Shown here piece after piece: positions 1 through 6,139 of a stretch of DNA of 7,373 bases; within the stretch, counting starts at the first letter, position 1, and every line of letters begins with the position of its first letter. The DNA is from Candidatus Iainarchaeum sp. (GTDB taxonomy: Archaea > Micrarchaeota > Micrarchaeia > Anstonellales > Bilamarchaeaceae), in contig JAQTSF010000036.1 of the NCBI GenBank assembly GCA_028711485.1, positions 1-7,373 of the forward strand, in the 5' to 3' direction. The position numbers and the translations under genes were made by a program. Under the pieces are notes generated by a model. The model saw only the letters and a list, made by a program, of their open reading frames with translations. It was not told where the DNA came from and ran no database searches.

Positions 1-1007
1 CTACCATCAGCAAAAACCCAGTCATCGGTTATTTTAGATACTATAAATCCTGGAGTATTGCTTACAACATTAGTTACTTCTCCTTCTAATTCACCTTCAT
101 TTGTAATAACTGCTTTTAAAATTCTTGAAGTTTGATCAGGGCCATAGCAAAATGGTGGAGGACTATTTATATCGGGGAAAACAGAATAAAGTCCTTGATT
201 TGAGAAATCAAATGTTGGAGTTCCTACAACAGTAAGAGTTACTGATTGAGAATTTGAATTTATAGTCATTGGATTTCTTCGGTATAAAAGTATGGTATCA
301 AAAGGAGAAGATAGCGGTAATCTCATTGCTGCAAAACATTTTGAATCTGATACTTGAAATTGATTTGAGATAGTATGAGTTCCTTCTAAAAGAGAGGTGG
401 AAGTTGAAAACCCGGAATATGCCTGAGTAAGTTCTCTCGTGGCTAAGGTTGTTGCACCTTTTTTAACAAGATATGTTCCACCACAAAAAACATTTGCGTA
501 TCCTTTTTTATTAGTATGACTAAAAGAAGCATCTAATAAAGATTGCTTATAATTAAATGGTTCTTCAAAACCAGCTACAAGAGAACCGCCCAATAAATTA
601 AAAACCCAAGCTTCTCCAGGAAGATCTGATTCATATTGATCATAATTATCCATATTTTGAATTACAGAATTTAAATTATTTTTTGTGAGCCAGACAGTAT
701 TGTGTGGAATTCGTTCATTCCAATTATAAAAAGGCTTATCCAAATAGTATAAAGAATAACCAACAAACTGAGAATTTGCCCAGCTTCCATCTATTTTAGA
801 GTAAATGTTTACATTACCTTCACACACAATATCTCCGCTTTGCAAATTGTTTGGATTTCCTGAGACAACTTTATTTGCTGAAGCAGAAACAGTTAATGAA
901 TTTGTAACGGAAACATCGGTAGTTAATGTTGCACCTGTAAGGATACTGTTAAAAGTATAAGAAAAAAGAAGAGAAGAAAAAAGTAAAAATAATAATAATT
1001 TTTTCAT
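1..1007 (-). CDS. Secreted or surface protein with signal peptide, 3' end outside window
   Basis: The frame is open from an ATG at 1007-1005 to the left edge: 335 codons with no stop, so the C-terminus is missing. The N-terminus is a clear signal peptide or membrane anchor (MKKLLLFLLFSSLLFSYTF), with likely export around residues 16-26. The rest is hydrophilic, rich in Ser, Thr and Asn, and suggests extracellular beta structure. It has four cysteines (C62, C175, C224, C287), which could form two disulfides. Residues about 295-325 (ILKAVITNEGELEGEV and following) resemble an Ig-like beta-sandwich of the CARDB/COG1361 kind. The start lies 9 nt after the stop of the 477-aa gene, so it is the third gene of the same operon. 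The RBS is weak (AGTGGT), so translation may be coupled. No known family is recognised. A C-terminal membrane anchor would be expected beyond the edge but cannot be seen. Confidence 0.85.
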   Translation of the reverse strand, partial: MKKLLLFLLFSSLLFSYTFNSILTGATLTTDVSVTNSLTVSASANKVVSGNPNNLQSGDIVCEGNVNIYSKIDGSWANSQFVGYSLYYLDKPFYNWNERIPHNTVWLTKNNLNSVIQNMDNYDQYESDLPGEAWVFNLLGGSLVAGFEEPFNYKQSLLDASFSHTNKKGYANVFCGGTYLVKKGATTLATRELTQAYSGFSTSTSLLEGTHTISNQFQVSDSKCFAAMRLPLSSPFDTILLYRRNPMTINSNSQSVTLTVVGTPTFDFSNQGLYSVFPDINSPPPFCYGPDQTSRILKAVITNEGELEGEVTNVVSNTPGFIVSKITDDWVFADG

Positions 1008-1016
1008 AATACCACT

Positions 1017-2450
1017 TTAGAACCTAAAGGTAGGCATTACTTTTAATTCAGTAGGAATTCCTTTTCCACCGGATCCGGTAACTTCAATGGAGGTTACGCC
1101 AGGAATTGTAAATATTATTGTTCCTTGTCCGCCAACTGAAACATCTCTTGCTTCTCGATCATGACCAACTAAAACTGCACCACCTAACCTAAGCCAAGAG
1201 ACATCAAAAGGATCAAATGCTATTCCTGCACTTCCATAATAAGAAAGAAGAGGTTTAGCTCCTCCAGGAATATCTGCTCTTTCTTGTAAATCCCAAAATG
1301 TTCCAATAGTTCCATAAAGCGCAGGATGCCAAGGTACTTCTAATTCAAGATTAAATGTAGCATAAACTTCTAAGTAATCTTTCATTGGTCCATAAACAGA
1401 GGTTCTTGCTCCTAAAGTTATTGAACTAACTTCAGAAAGCCAAACTTCTATCTCTGGTCTTAGCTGTATAGTAAGAGGTTCGTTTACCTCCACTTCATCT
1501 ATTTTCAAATATCCTCCTTCAGCAGTTATTCTAAAAGACATAACTTTTTCTCTGCCCTTCATCCAAATATATTCCACACCCAAAGAACCGGCAAATTCAT
1601 CAGCAGGAATATCTGTAAGTATTCCTCCAGGTTTTATTCCTTCTAGGATATAATGCCTGTAGATAAATCCGAAAAGAAGTCTCCAGTTTTCTTCAGAACC
1701 TAGACCAATATCAAAATTAAATCCAGATTCTATAACTGTTTTTACTTTTCCAGTAAGACCTGTTTTCTCTTCAACAATTGTAGACCTTTCAATATCTGAT
1801 TGTAATTGATCTCCCCACGGAGTTCCGGATATAGAAGTTTGTAACAATTTCATTGCACCTTCCACATCTCCTTTAGTTAACAAAGTTTGAATCTCCGCCC
1901 ATTTTTCAGCACCAACACGTTTTGACCATGAGGAAGCATTAGCTGTTAGAGTAGTATTAATATCGGTTATCTCTTGTTGTGATAAAGACATTCCTTCTTG
2001 GACCTTTCTCCATCCTGTAACAAAACCTGGACCACTGGTTGGATTCATATATTTTCCATCAAACATAGATGGAGCATCGGGAGTAAGTGTTACTGAAGAA
2101 AATCCTTTTTGCTCAGAAACTCTGGTTATTCTTAAAGGCTCTGTTCTAATTCTTTCTTTTTTAGTGCCAACACCACGAGCAACAGCCACAGGCATTTCTG
2201 GTCTGGAAGCAGGTTGATCTGAGTAAGTATCATTAATATAACTAAGCAAATTTTCCAATAATTGTATTCTCTGCATATCAGGAGTATCGACTTTTTTCAA
2301 ATCAGCAAGAGCACTTTCAATATTGGCTTTAAGAATCTGAATTTGATCCGCTAATTTTCCAGAATAAACTGAACTTCTTAGAACCTTTAGGTCATCCATA
2401 CTTGCAGTCTTTAAAAAATCCACTGAAATATTTAATTCTTTTTGAACCAT
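1017..2450 (-). CDS. Unknown 477-aa protein: helical N-terminal half, beta-barrel-like C-terminal half
   Basis: No family is recognised. Residues 1-75 look helical and mostly amphipathic. Residues 76-145 are Pro/Gly/Arg-rich and probably linker-like. Residues 150-235 are again helical. From about 238 to the end the protein reads as 12 or so consecutive beta strands with alternating polar and hydrophobic residues, many aromatics and Gly-rich turns (for example around 239-250, 255-266, 286-298, 342-352, 357-372, 403-412, 416-429). It ends LKVMPTFRF, with a terminal Phe and hydrophobic or aromatic residues at most alternate positions, like the last strand of bacterial outer-membrane barrels. There is no signal peptide, which conflicts with a classical outer-membrane protein. 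ATG start with AGGTG 5 nt upstream. The start is 8 nt after the 985-aa gene stop, and a secreted protein follows 9 nt later. The reading frame is secure; the barrel is an inference from pattern. Confidence 0.9.
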   Translation of the reverse strand: MVQKELNISVDFLKTASMDDLKVLRSSVYSGKLADQIQILKANIESALADLKKVDTPDMQRIQLLENLLSYINDTYSDQPASRPEMPVAVARGVGTKKERIRTEPLRITRVSEQKGFSSVTLTPDAPSMFDGKYMNPTSGPGFVTGWRKVQEGMSLSQQEITDINTTLTANASSWSKRVGAEKWAEIQTLLTKGDVEGAMKLLQTSISGTPWGDQLQSDIERSTIVEEKTGLTGKVKTVIESGFNFDIGLGSEENWRLLFGFIYRHYILEGIKPGGILTDIPADEFAGSLGVEYIWMKGREKVMSFRITAEGGYLKIDEVEVNEPLTIQLRPEIEVWLSEVSSITLGARTSVYGPMKDYLEVYATFNLELEVPWHPALYGTIGTFWDLQERADIPGGAKPLLSYYGSAGIAFDPFDVSWLRLGGAVLVGHDREARDVSVGGQGTIIFTIPGVTSIEVTGSGGKGIPTELKVMPTFRF

Positions 2451-2455
2451 AGTAA

Positions 2456-2460
2456 CACCT
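2456..2460 (-). promoter_or_regulatory. RBS overlapping upstream stop codon
   Basis: AGGTG on the minus strand, 5 nt before the ATG of the 477-aa gene. Its first two bases are the last two bases of the TAG stop (2461-2459) of the 985-aa gene. The overlap implies that ribosomes finishing the first gene are delivered onto the second start, so the two proteins are probably made in linked amounts. Confidence 0.75.
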
Positions 2461-5416
2461 ATTTATCCTCCCAACTTCTACCTGGAGGTAAATCAGCTTC
2501 ATTAATTATTTCTGAAGTTTCTCTACCATCTGCAGTTTTAGTTATTTTATAATAAGTGTATTTTGTAGCCGTTAGTTCACTAGATACCATAACTCCTTGA
2601 TTAACAACTCCCATTTTTTGGGAACTTCCTATGAAAGTTGTCTGTAATTCTGTTTCTCCTGTAGGAGTAGTATTAATCATATATTGAAGATGTTCTCGAT
2701 CTATAGCTGGAGAGGATAATCGTTTTCCATCCCATCTAATAGTACCGATATATTCTCCAGGAGTAATAGTGCCAGTAGGAACAGTTTCTGGATCCTCTAT
2801 AACAAACACAGGATAGGTACCATCTGCTCTTTTTGCATTTAGATCAACATATGCATAATAAGTGGGTTCAGCTGCCTGATCTGCTCTTCTAATCCTTTCT
2901 TCAGCACTTAAAGTAGCTTCGATAAGTATCTTACCGGGGTGTTGTCTCTCTCTAGTTTCCCATACCATCCATTGTAATTCTTGTCCACTTGCTTGGAAAG
3001 TTTTTGGATCCGCAAGCGTTGCTGTAAAAATTCTATGATTTCCAGTAGAAGATGCTGTAACATCTGTTACTCCTATAGTTGTAGTTTCAGCAACTCTTAC
3101 ATATCTAATTTCATCTTGCACTTTTTGTGCAGCGATAAATGCAAATGCAGTAAGAGTCATTGGACCTAGATAGAAATCAACCGGATTTGAAGCTAAAAGT
3201 TGTTCTAATTTTCTAGCAGTCATTCCTTCTTGTTTTAATCCTAATAATCCATCTTTAACCTGTTCAATATTAGAATCTATTAAACGGTTTTGTATTTGCT
3301 CCCAGTTTCTAACGCCACTAAATCTATCTGCAAATCCAGGCATTTCCAATAATCTTTTAATTGCCTGTTGATGAGAGGTAGTAACTACTTCTGGATTGTC
3401 AAAAGCTTCTTTAAATAATTGTAAATCTTGTATATAGCTAACCGCTGGAGTTCTGGTGGTACTTTTACCAAAAGTTTCTGTACCTAATTCAAGGAAATAT
3501 AATGCTCCACTGATGTCATAACCTTTCACTCTTAGTTCACCAAACATTTGGTTCTGCCAGGTTTGTAAAATTCCAAATATTTCTCTTCTTCCCTGAGTGG
3601 TTTTTGCACGCAATAGAATATCTTCTGGATTAGAAAACTCCGAAGCTTTTAACTTTGGAGTTGTAGTATGTACAGCTTTAATTCCAGTAAAACCTCCTGT
3701 TCGTGGTTCCCCTACTATTCCACTTAATTGCATTCTATGCATTAGAATAATAGTAAGATCTTGTACGTGTGTATGTGCAGTTCTTTCTTTTCCTTTTTTA
3801 GCAGACCATAGTTGATAGGAAAGAAGAAGTTCCATAAGGGGAGTTGCATTTCCTTCATCCCTATATGCTCTAATTGCAGTATCCATTGCTTCAAGCTCTT
3901 TTTGTGAAGCTTTAAGATATGCATAAGTTCTTCCTGCATGAGTATAAGAAGCCCACCCACTATCGGTGATATATTCATTTATTCTAGCAGCATCATCAAT
4001 CAAACGTGTTCTTGTTTCTGCCATTTGATCTAGAACAGCACGAGTGACCACTGCTTTTTGTCCTGCTTCTGCGATAGTTTCTTTAGTAGCTCCGAATTCT
4101 CCAAATCTTTGTTGTTGTTCTAATTGAATTTGGTATTCCTTTGCTTCTCTAATTGCATCTTCTTGAGCAACTATTCTGAAATGTAAATGATGGCTCCATT
4201 GCTCTGGTTTTTTAGTTGCACCTACAGCAGGAGGAGTAGTTCTAGCTCCATCTAAAATCATAAAATACAATTTATCTTGAAGTGGAGAACCCTGAACCAT
4301 TGCTTGTTCATATAATGTAAGAACAGCTGTTCCTGCTTCATGATTTCCGAACAAAGCAAGGTGTTCTCTTTTATCAGCTGTAGTAGAAGGTTTAAGAAAA
4401 TCATAATAGTTTGCGAAAGTTCTAGTGAAATCAATAGAACCATCAACGTTACGAACTAAAGGTAATACAAGTTCAACTTGTTGATCCATTTGTCTTTTAT
4501 CTCTAAGGAAGATATGGATATTATCTTCTTTAATTACGAAAAAGGACGAACCACCTGTAATTGCATATGGATAAGTTGGAAGAGGTCCTTTAGGAGTAGA
4601 TGCTTCAGCCCATTGTTTATCTTGCCATAATGCTCTTGAGTAAGAAGTGACTTGTTGTAAATCAGTTTCAGAAATGGATATATTCAAACTTTTTAAATGA
4701 GCAATAATACTATCTCTTATAGCTTGTGGATTAGTAAAAGTATATTCTATATTTGGAACTGGAACCACATCAGGACCCCTTCTTACGGTTCCAGTTGATT
4801 CTTCATCTTCCTCGCTTCTATGAGGTAGTGGTAGTTCTCTAGGTTCTACTTCTGCTTTAGCAATAGCAGGTAAAGTACCTTCAAATTTAGAGTATTGTGC
4901 ACTAAATCTTTGGAATGAACCAGAGTCAAAGGAATTTATGTATATATCTCCATTTTGAAGAGAATTTCCGTATGCTCCAAAAAGAAGTTTGAAATAGTAC
5001 ATATCAAGATAATCAAAAAGAGTAGTTCTATATCTTTTTTTAGCATCTGTATCTTCATAAACTAATTGATCTGATTTATTTAATTTAAATACTTCAAAGG
5101 CCTTATTTAATAATGGAGTAAAACCTTGTTTTTTAAATTCAGTTAGAGAAATTGAAAAATCATAATATTTTTCATCTTTCTTTATTATTAAATGAACATT
5201 ACCTTGGTGAACATGTACAAAATGAACATCCCCAAAAAATTGATCTAATTTTTCTCTAATCTCTCTTGGAAAGCCCATATCACCCATTTGTCTTAAATGT
5301 ATTCCAGCCCAATTATCAATCTGGAGTTGAGTAATACTGGGATAAAGTTCGGTAAGTTTTGGTAAAGTAGTTTCAGAATATGTAACTTGATGGGTTTTTT
5401 GAACGGGTTTAGACAA
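2459..5416 (-). CDS. Unknown 985-aa cytosolic protein with probable internal duplication
   Basis: I do not recognise a family. There is no signal peptide and no clear membrane segment, so the protein is probably cytosolic. Visible parts: an N-terminal module (about 20-150) containing a His cluster (H65, H68, H70, H75); a charged, Pro-rich linker (about 188-222, with EEDEE); a second module (about 235-375) that resembles the first; a long helical, possibly coiled-coil stretch (about 418-520); mixed alpha/beta sequence to about 770; and a beta-rich C-terminal part (about 770-965). A second small His group is HHLH at 409-412. Translation starts at TTG (5416-5414): GGTGAT lies 3 nt upstream, and an in-frame TAA five codons before it leaves no other plausible start. 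It is the first gene of a three-gene operon with its own TATA box. Lysine is only about 5.7% of residues, against about 11% in the Lon fragment. Confidence 0.9.
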   Translation of the reverse strand: MSKPVQKTHQVTYSETTLPKLTELYPSITQLQIDNWAGIHLRQMGDMGFPREIREKLDQFFGDVHFVHVHQGNVHLIIKKDEKYYDFSISLTEFKKQGFTPLLNKAFEVFKLNKSDQLVYEDTDAKKRYRTTLFDYLDMYYFKLLFGAYGNSLQNGDIYINSFDSGSFQRFSAQYSKFEGTLPAIAKAEVEPRELPLPHRSEEDEESTGTVRRGPDVVPVPNIEYTFTNPQAIRDSIIAHLKSLNISISETDLQQVTSYSRALWQDKQWAEASTPKGPLPTYPYAITGGSSFFVIKEDNIHIFLRDKRQMDQQVELVLPLVRNVDGSIDFTRTFANYYDFLKPSTTADKREHLALFGNHEAGTAVLTLYEQAMVQGSPLQDKLYFMILDGARTTPPAVGATKKPEQWSHHLHFRIVAQEDAIREAKEYQIQLEQQQRFGEFGATKETIAEAGQKAVVTRAVLDQMAETRTRLIDDAARINEYITDSGWASYTHAGRTYAYLKASQKELEAMDTAIRAYRDEGNATPLMELLLSYQLWSAKKGKERTAHTHVQDLTIILMHRMQLSGIVGEPRTGGFTGIKAVHTTTPKLKASEFSNPEDILLRAKTTQGRREIFGILQTWQNQMFGELRVKGYDISGALYFLELGTETFGKSTTRTPAVSYIQDLQLFKEAFDNPEVVTTSHQQAIKRLLEMPGFADRFSGVRNWEQIQNRLIDSNIEQVKDGLLGLKQEGMTARKLEQLLASNPVDFYLGPMTLTAFAFIAAQKVQDEIRYVRVAETTTIGVTDVTASSTGNHRIFTATLADPKTFQASGQELQWMVWETRERQHPGKILIEATLSAEERIRRADQAAEPTYYAYVDLNAKRADGTYPVFVIEDPETVPTGTITPGEYIGTIRWDGKRLSSPAIDREHLQYMINTTPTGETELQTTFIGSSQKMGVVNQGVMVSSELTATKYTYYKITKTADGRETSEIINEADLPPGRSWEDK

Positions 5417-5419
5417 TAA

Positions 5420-5425
5420 ATCACC
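5420..5425 (-). promoter_or_regulatory. Strong RBS deciding a TTG start
   Basis: GGTGAT on the minus strand matches the complement of the archaeal 16S rRNA 3' end (AUCACC). It is 3 nt before the TTG at 5416 (5 nt if counted from GGTG). It is the main reason for accepting TTG as the start of the 985-aa gene. Confidence 0.75.
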
Positions 5426-5447
5426 AATTTAAAATTAAGAGTAAAAC

Positions 5448-5457
5448 TATTTATAAA
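5448..5457 (-). promoter_or_regulatory. Archaeal TATA box for the three-gene operon
   Basis: TTTATAAATA on the minus strand is close to the archaeal TATA consensus. Its centre is about 36 bp before the TTG start. With the usual spacing of about 25 bp from the TATA centre, transcription would begin near 5426-5428, giving a very short leader that just includes the GGTGAT RBS. The inverted repeat at 5471-5512 ends 13 bp upstream of the box, where a regulator or the BRE/TFB region would lie. The transcription start is inferred, not seen. Confidence 0.65.
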
Positions 5458-5470
5458 TCATAGCCTTTCA

Positions 5471-5512
5471 AGGCCTTTTAATTTCTAAGTACATAATTAG
5501 GTTAAAAGGCCT
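5471..5512. repeat. Long inverted repeat upstream of operon promoter
   Basis: AGGCCTTTTAA at 5471-5481 is the exact reverse complement of TTAAAAGGCCT at 5502-5512: 11 bp per arm with a 20-nt spacer. Inside the spacer CTAA (5485-5488) can pair with TTAG (5497-5500). The right arm continues as TATG, and the left flank has CATAG (5459-5463) separated by a 9-nt insert that duplicates GCCTTT. A 14-bp arm therefore seems to have been interrupted. Neither strand has a run of T directly after the structure, so it is not a classical terminator. An operator, an RNA hairpin at the end of a uS10 read-through transcript, or a recombination site are all possible. Confidence 0.8.
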
Positions 5513-5641
5513 ATGCTACCCCAAAACCAAAAATACTTCTAAATCTATATTATTCCTTTTTTAATTTCTAAGTACATAATTAGGTTAAAAGGCCTATGCT
5601 ACCCCAAAACCAAAAATACTTCTAAATCTATATTATTCCTT
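5476..5641. repeat. Perfect 83-bp tandem duplication (two copies)
   Basis: 5476-5558 and 5559-5641 are identical over 83 bp and directly adjacent. The unit starts TTTTAATTTCTAAGTACA and ends ATATTATTCCTT. Each copy holds the right arm TTAAAAGGCCTATG and the tract CTACCCCAAAACC. Only the first copy has the full left arm of the inverted repeat, because its AGGCC lies just outside the unit. There is no ORF of note inside. Two exact copies imply recent duplication, active homogenisation or an assembly artefact. Confidence 0.95.
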
Positions 5642-5646
5642 AATTG

Positions 5647-5674
5647 AAAATAAAGTAAATAAAAATAAGTAAAA
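5647..5674 (-). terminator. T-tract terminator after uS10
   Basis: Directly after the uS10 stop, the minus strand has three short T runs (at 5671-5674, 5661-5665 and 5647-5650) in AT-only surroundings and without a hairpin. This is the form of archaeal intrinsic terminators, which need oligo-T rather than a stem-loop. It would separate uS10 transcription from the downstream operon. Confidence 0.5.
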
Positions 5675-5676
5675 GA

Positions 5677-5982
5677 TTATTTAAGGGAAATTTTAACAGA
5701 TACGTCTGTAGGGACTTTTATTCTGAGAACCTGCTTAATATTCTTCTCATCCCCTTCTATATCAATTAATCTCTTGGAAATTCTTTTTTCCCAGTGTTCA
5801 TAAGTGTCAGAACCATCTCCGCAAGGTGTTCTCCTTGTGGTTATTTTAAGTGCTTTTCTTGGAAAATGAACAGGTCCACTGACTTTCATTTTTAGAACTT
5901 TTGCAATCTCCAATATTTGTGACACTACCGAATCCAAATCCTTTGATCTTTCTCCTTTCAATGTTATTCTTGCTTTGCTCAT
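5677..5982 (-). CDS. rps10: 30S ribosomal protein uS10 (S10)
   Basis: The product is a 101-residue protein matching archaeal uS10 in length (about 102) and sequence from end to end. It begins MSKARITLKGE. It has the SGPVHFPRK segment followed by ITTRRTPCGDGSDT, which forms the extended hairpin loop that reaches into the 30S head near uS3 and uS14. It then has WEKRISKRLIDIEGDE and the C-terminal strand VLRIKVPTDVSVKI. The ATG at 5982-5980 is chosen because family members start here and GAGG lies upstream at 5993-5990. The frame is also open for 26 more codons to an ATG at 6060, but that extension covers the leader hairpin and has no counterpart in the family. In many archaea uS10 follows EF-1alpha; here lonB is upstream. 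The unusual leader suggests translational control. Confidence 0.97.
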   Translation of the reverse strand: MSKARITLKGERSKDLDSVVSQILEIAKVLKMKVSGPVHFPRKALKITTRRTPCGDGSDTYEHWEKRISKRLIDIEGDEKNIKQVLRIKVPTDVSVKISLK

Positions 5983-6047
5983 GTGAAAACCTCTGTTAAT
6001 ATTAATGAGCAAATTTTGAACATATCGATGTTCAAAGGTTTGCTCAT
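5979..6047 (-). CDS. Possible 22-aa leader peptide coupled to uS10
   Basis: A short ORF of 22 codons starts at the ATG of the upstream copy of the repeat (6047-6045), preceded by the same GAGG RBS as uS10. It ends in TGA at 5981-5979, which overlaps the uS10 start as ATGA. Its peptide begins MSKPLNID and echoes the uS10 N-terminus (MSKA) only because the DNA is duplicated. The start codon is buried in the hairpin at 6005-6047. It could be a real regulatory uORF whose termination feeds ribosomes to uS10, or a by-product of the duplication. Expression cannot be judged from sequence alone. Confidence 0.35.
   Translation of the reverse strand: MSKPLNIDMFKICSLILTEVFT
6005..6047 (-). promoter_or_regulatory. 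uS10 leader hairpin, possible translational switch
   Basis: In the minus-strand transcript ATGAGCAAA (6047-6039) pairs with TTTGCTCAT (6013-6005), 9 bp. TTTGAACAT (6036-6028) pairs with ATGTTCAAA (6023-6015), another 9 bp, with only CC opposite A between the two stems and a CGAT tetraloop (6027-6024). The leader-ORF start codon is therefore sequestered. Because ATGAGCAAA also forms the uS10 start (5982-5974), the segment at 6013-6005 could pair there instead, enclosing the uS10 RBS in a 22-nt loop. The two pairings exclude each other. The pairing is seen directly; the switch is an inference. Confidence 0.6.
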
Positions 6048-6100
6048 GTGAAAACCTCATAAAACCTCAAATAAGTATAGTTAATACAAATTAAGTAAGA

Positions 6101-6130
6101 ACAAAATATTATCAAAAACTTATTAAAAAC
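6101..6130 (-). terminator. T-tract terminator after lonB
   Basis: Starting 10 nt after the lonB stop the minus strand has T runs at 6129-6125, 6118-6114 and 6106-6103 with no stem-loop, consistent with an archaeal oligo-T terminator. The stretch 6061-6139 must also hold the uS10 promoter if that gene is transcribed separately. No convincing TATA box stands out there; weak candidates are the AT-only segments near 6103-6112 and 6070-6080. Confidence 0.45.
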
Positions 6131-6139
6131 TATCTTTAG

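Larger units (their letters stand above)
5974..6058. repeat. 20-bp direct repeat of the uS10 translation start
   Basis: The sequence GAGGTTTTCACATGAGCAAA (minus strand) occurs exactly at 5993-5974, where it is the RBS, start codon and first codons of uS10, and again at 6058-6039. The copies are 65 bp apart and the sequence between them is not repeated. GAGGTTTT occurs a third time at 6068-6061, directly before another ATG at 6060. The duplication creates a second complete translation start in the leader. Confidence 0.95.

Noticed and set aside
2981..3169. Plus-strand open frame, 62 codons
   Set aside because: It lies wholly antisense to the 985-aa gene, has a Cys/Ser-rich low-complexity translation and no RBS: a shadow of the real gene.
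3597..3815. Plus-strand open frame, 72 codons
   Set aside because: It is antisense to the 985-aa gene with no RBS or recognisable product. The same applies to the short minus-strand frames at 3742-3978 and 4258-4446.
4337..4348. GNHE in the 985-aa protein (357-360), the third motif of calcineurin-like metallophosphoesterases
   Set aside because: The other motifs (DxH, GDxxxxG and GHxH with family spacing) are not found around it. HHLH at 409-412 is not enough. Chance match.
5500..5530. tRNA-like GGGGTAGCATAGG on the minus strand inside the 83-bp unit
   Set aside because: It looks like a D-arm at first sight, but no acceptor stem, anticodon arm or TTCGA loop can be assembled around it.
5476..5641. 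CRISPR array or replication-origin repeats
   Set aside because: There are only two directly adjacent copies with no spacers, so it is not CRISPR. A G-string (GGGGT) is present on the minus strand, but no clear ORB consensus and no adjacent cdc6/orc1 gene are visible.
5983..6060. N-terminal extension of uS10 by 26 residues from an ATG at 6060
   Set aside because: Archaeal uS10 is about 102 residues and starts at the MSKARI position. The extension is simply the open frame through the repeat and hairpin, and a good RBS stands before the internal ATG at 5982.
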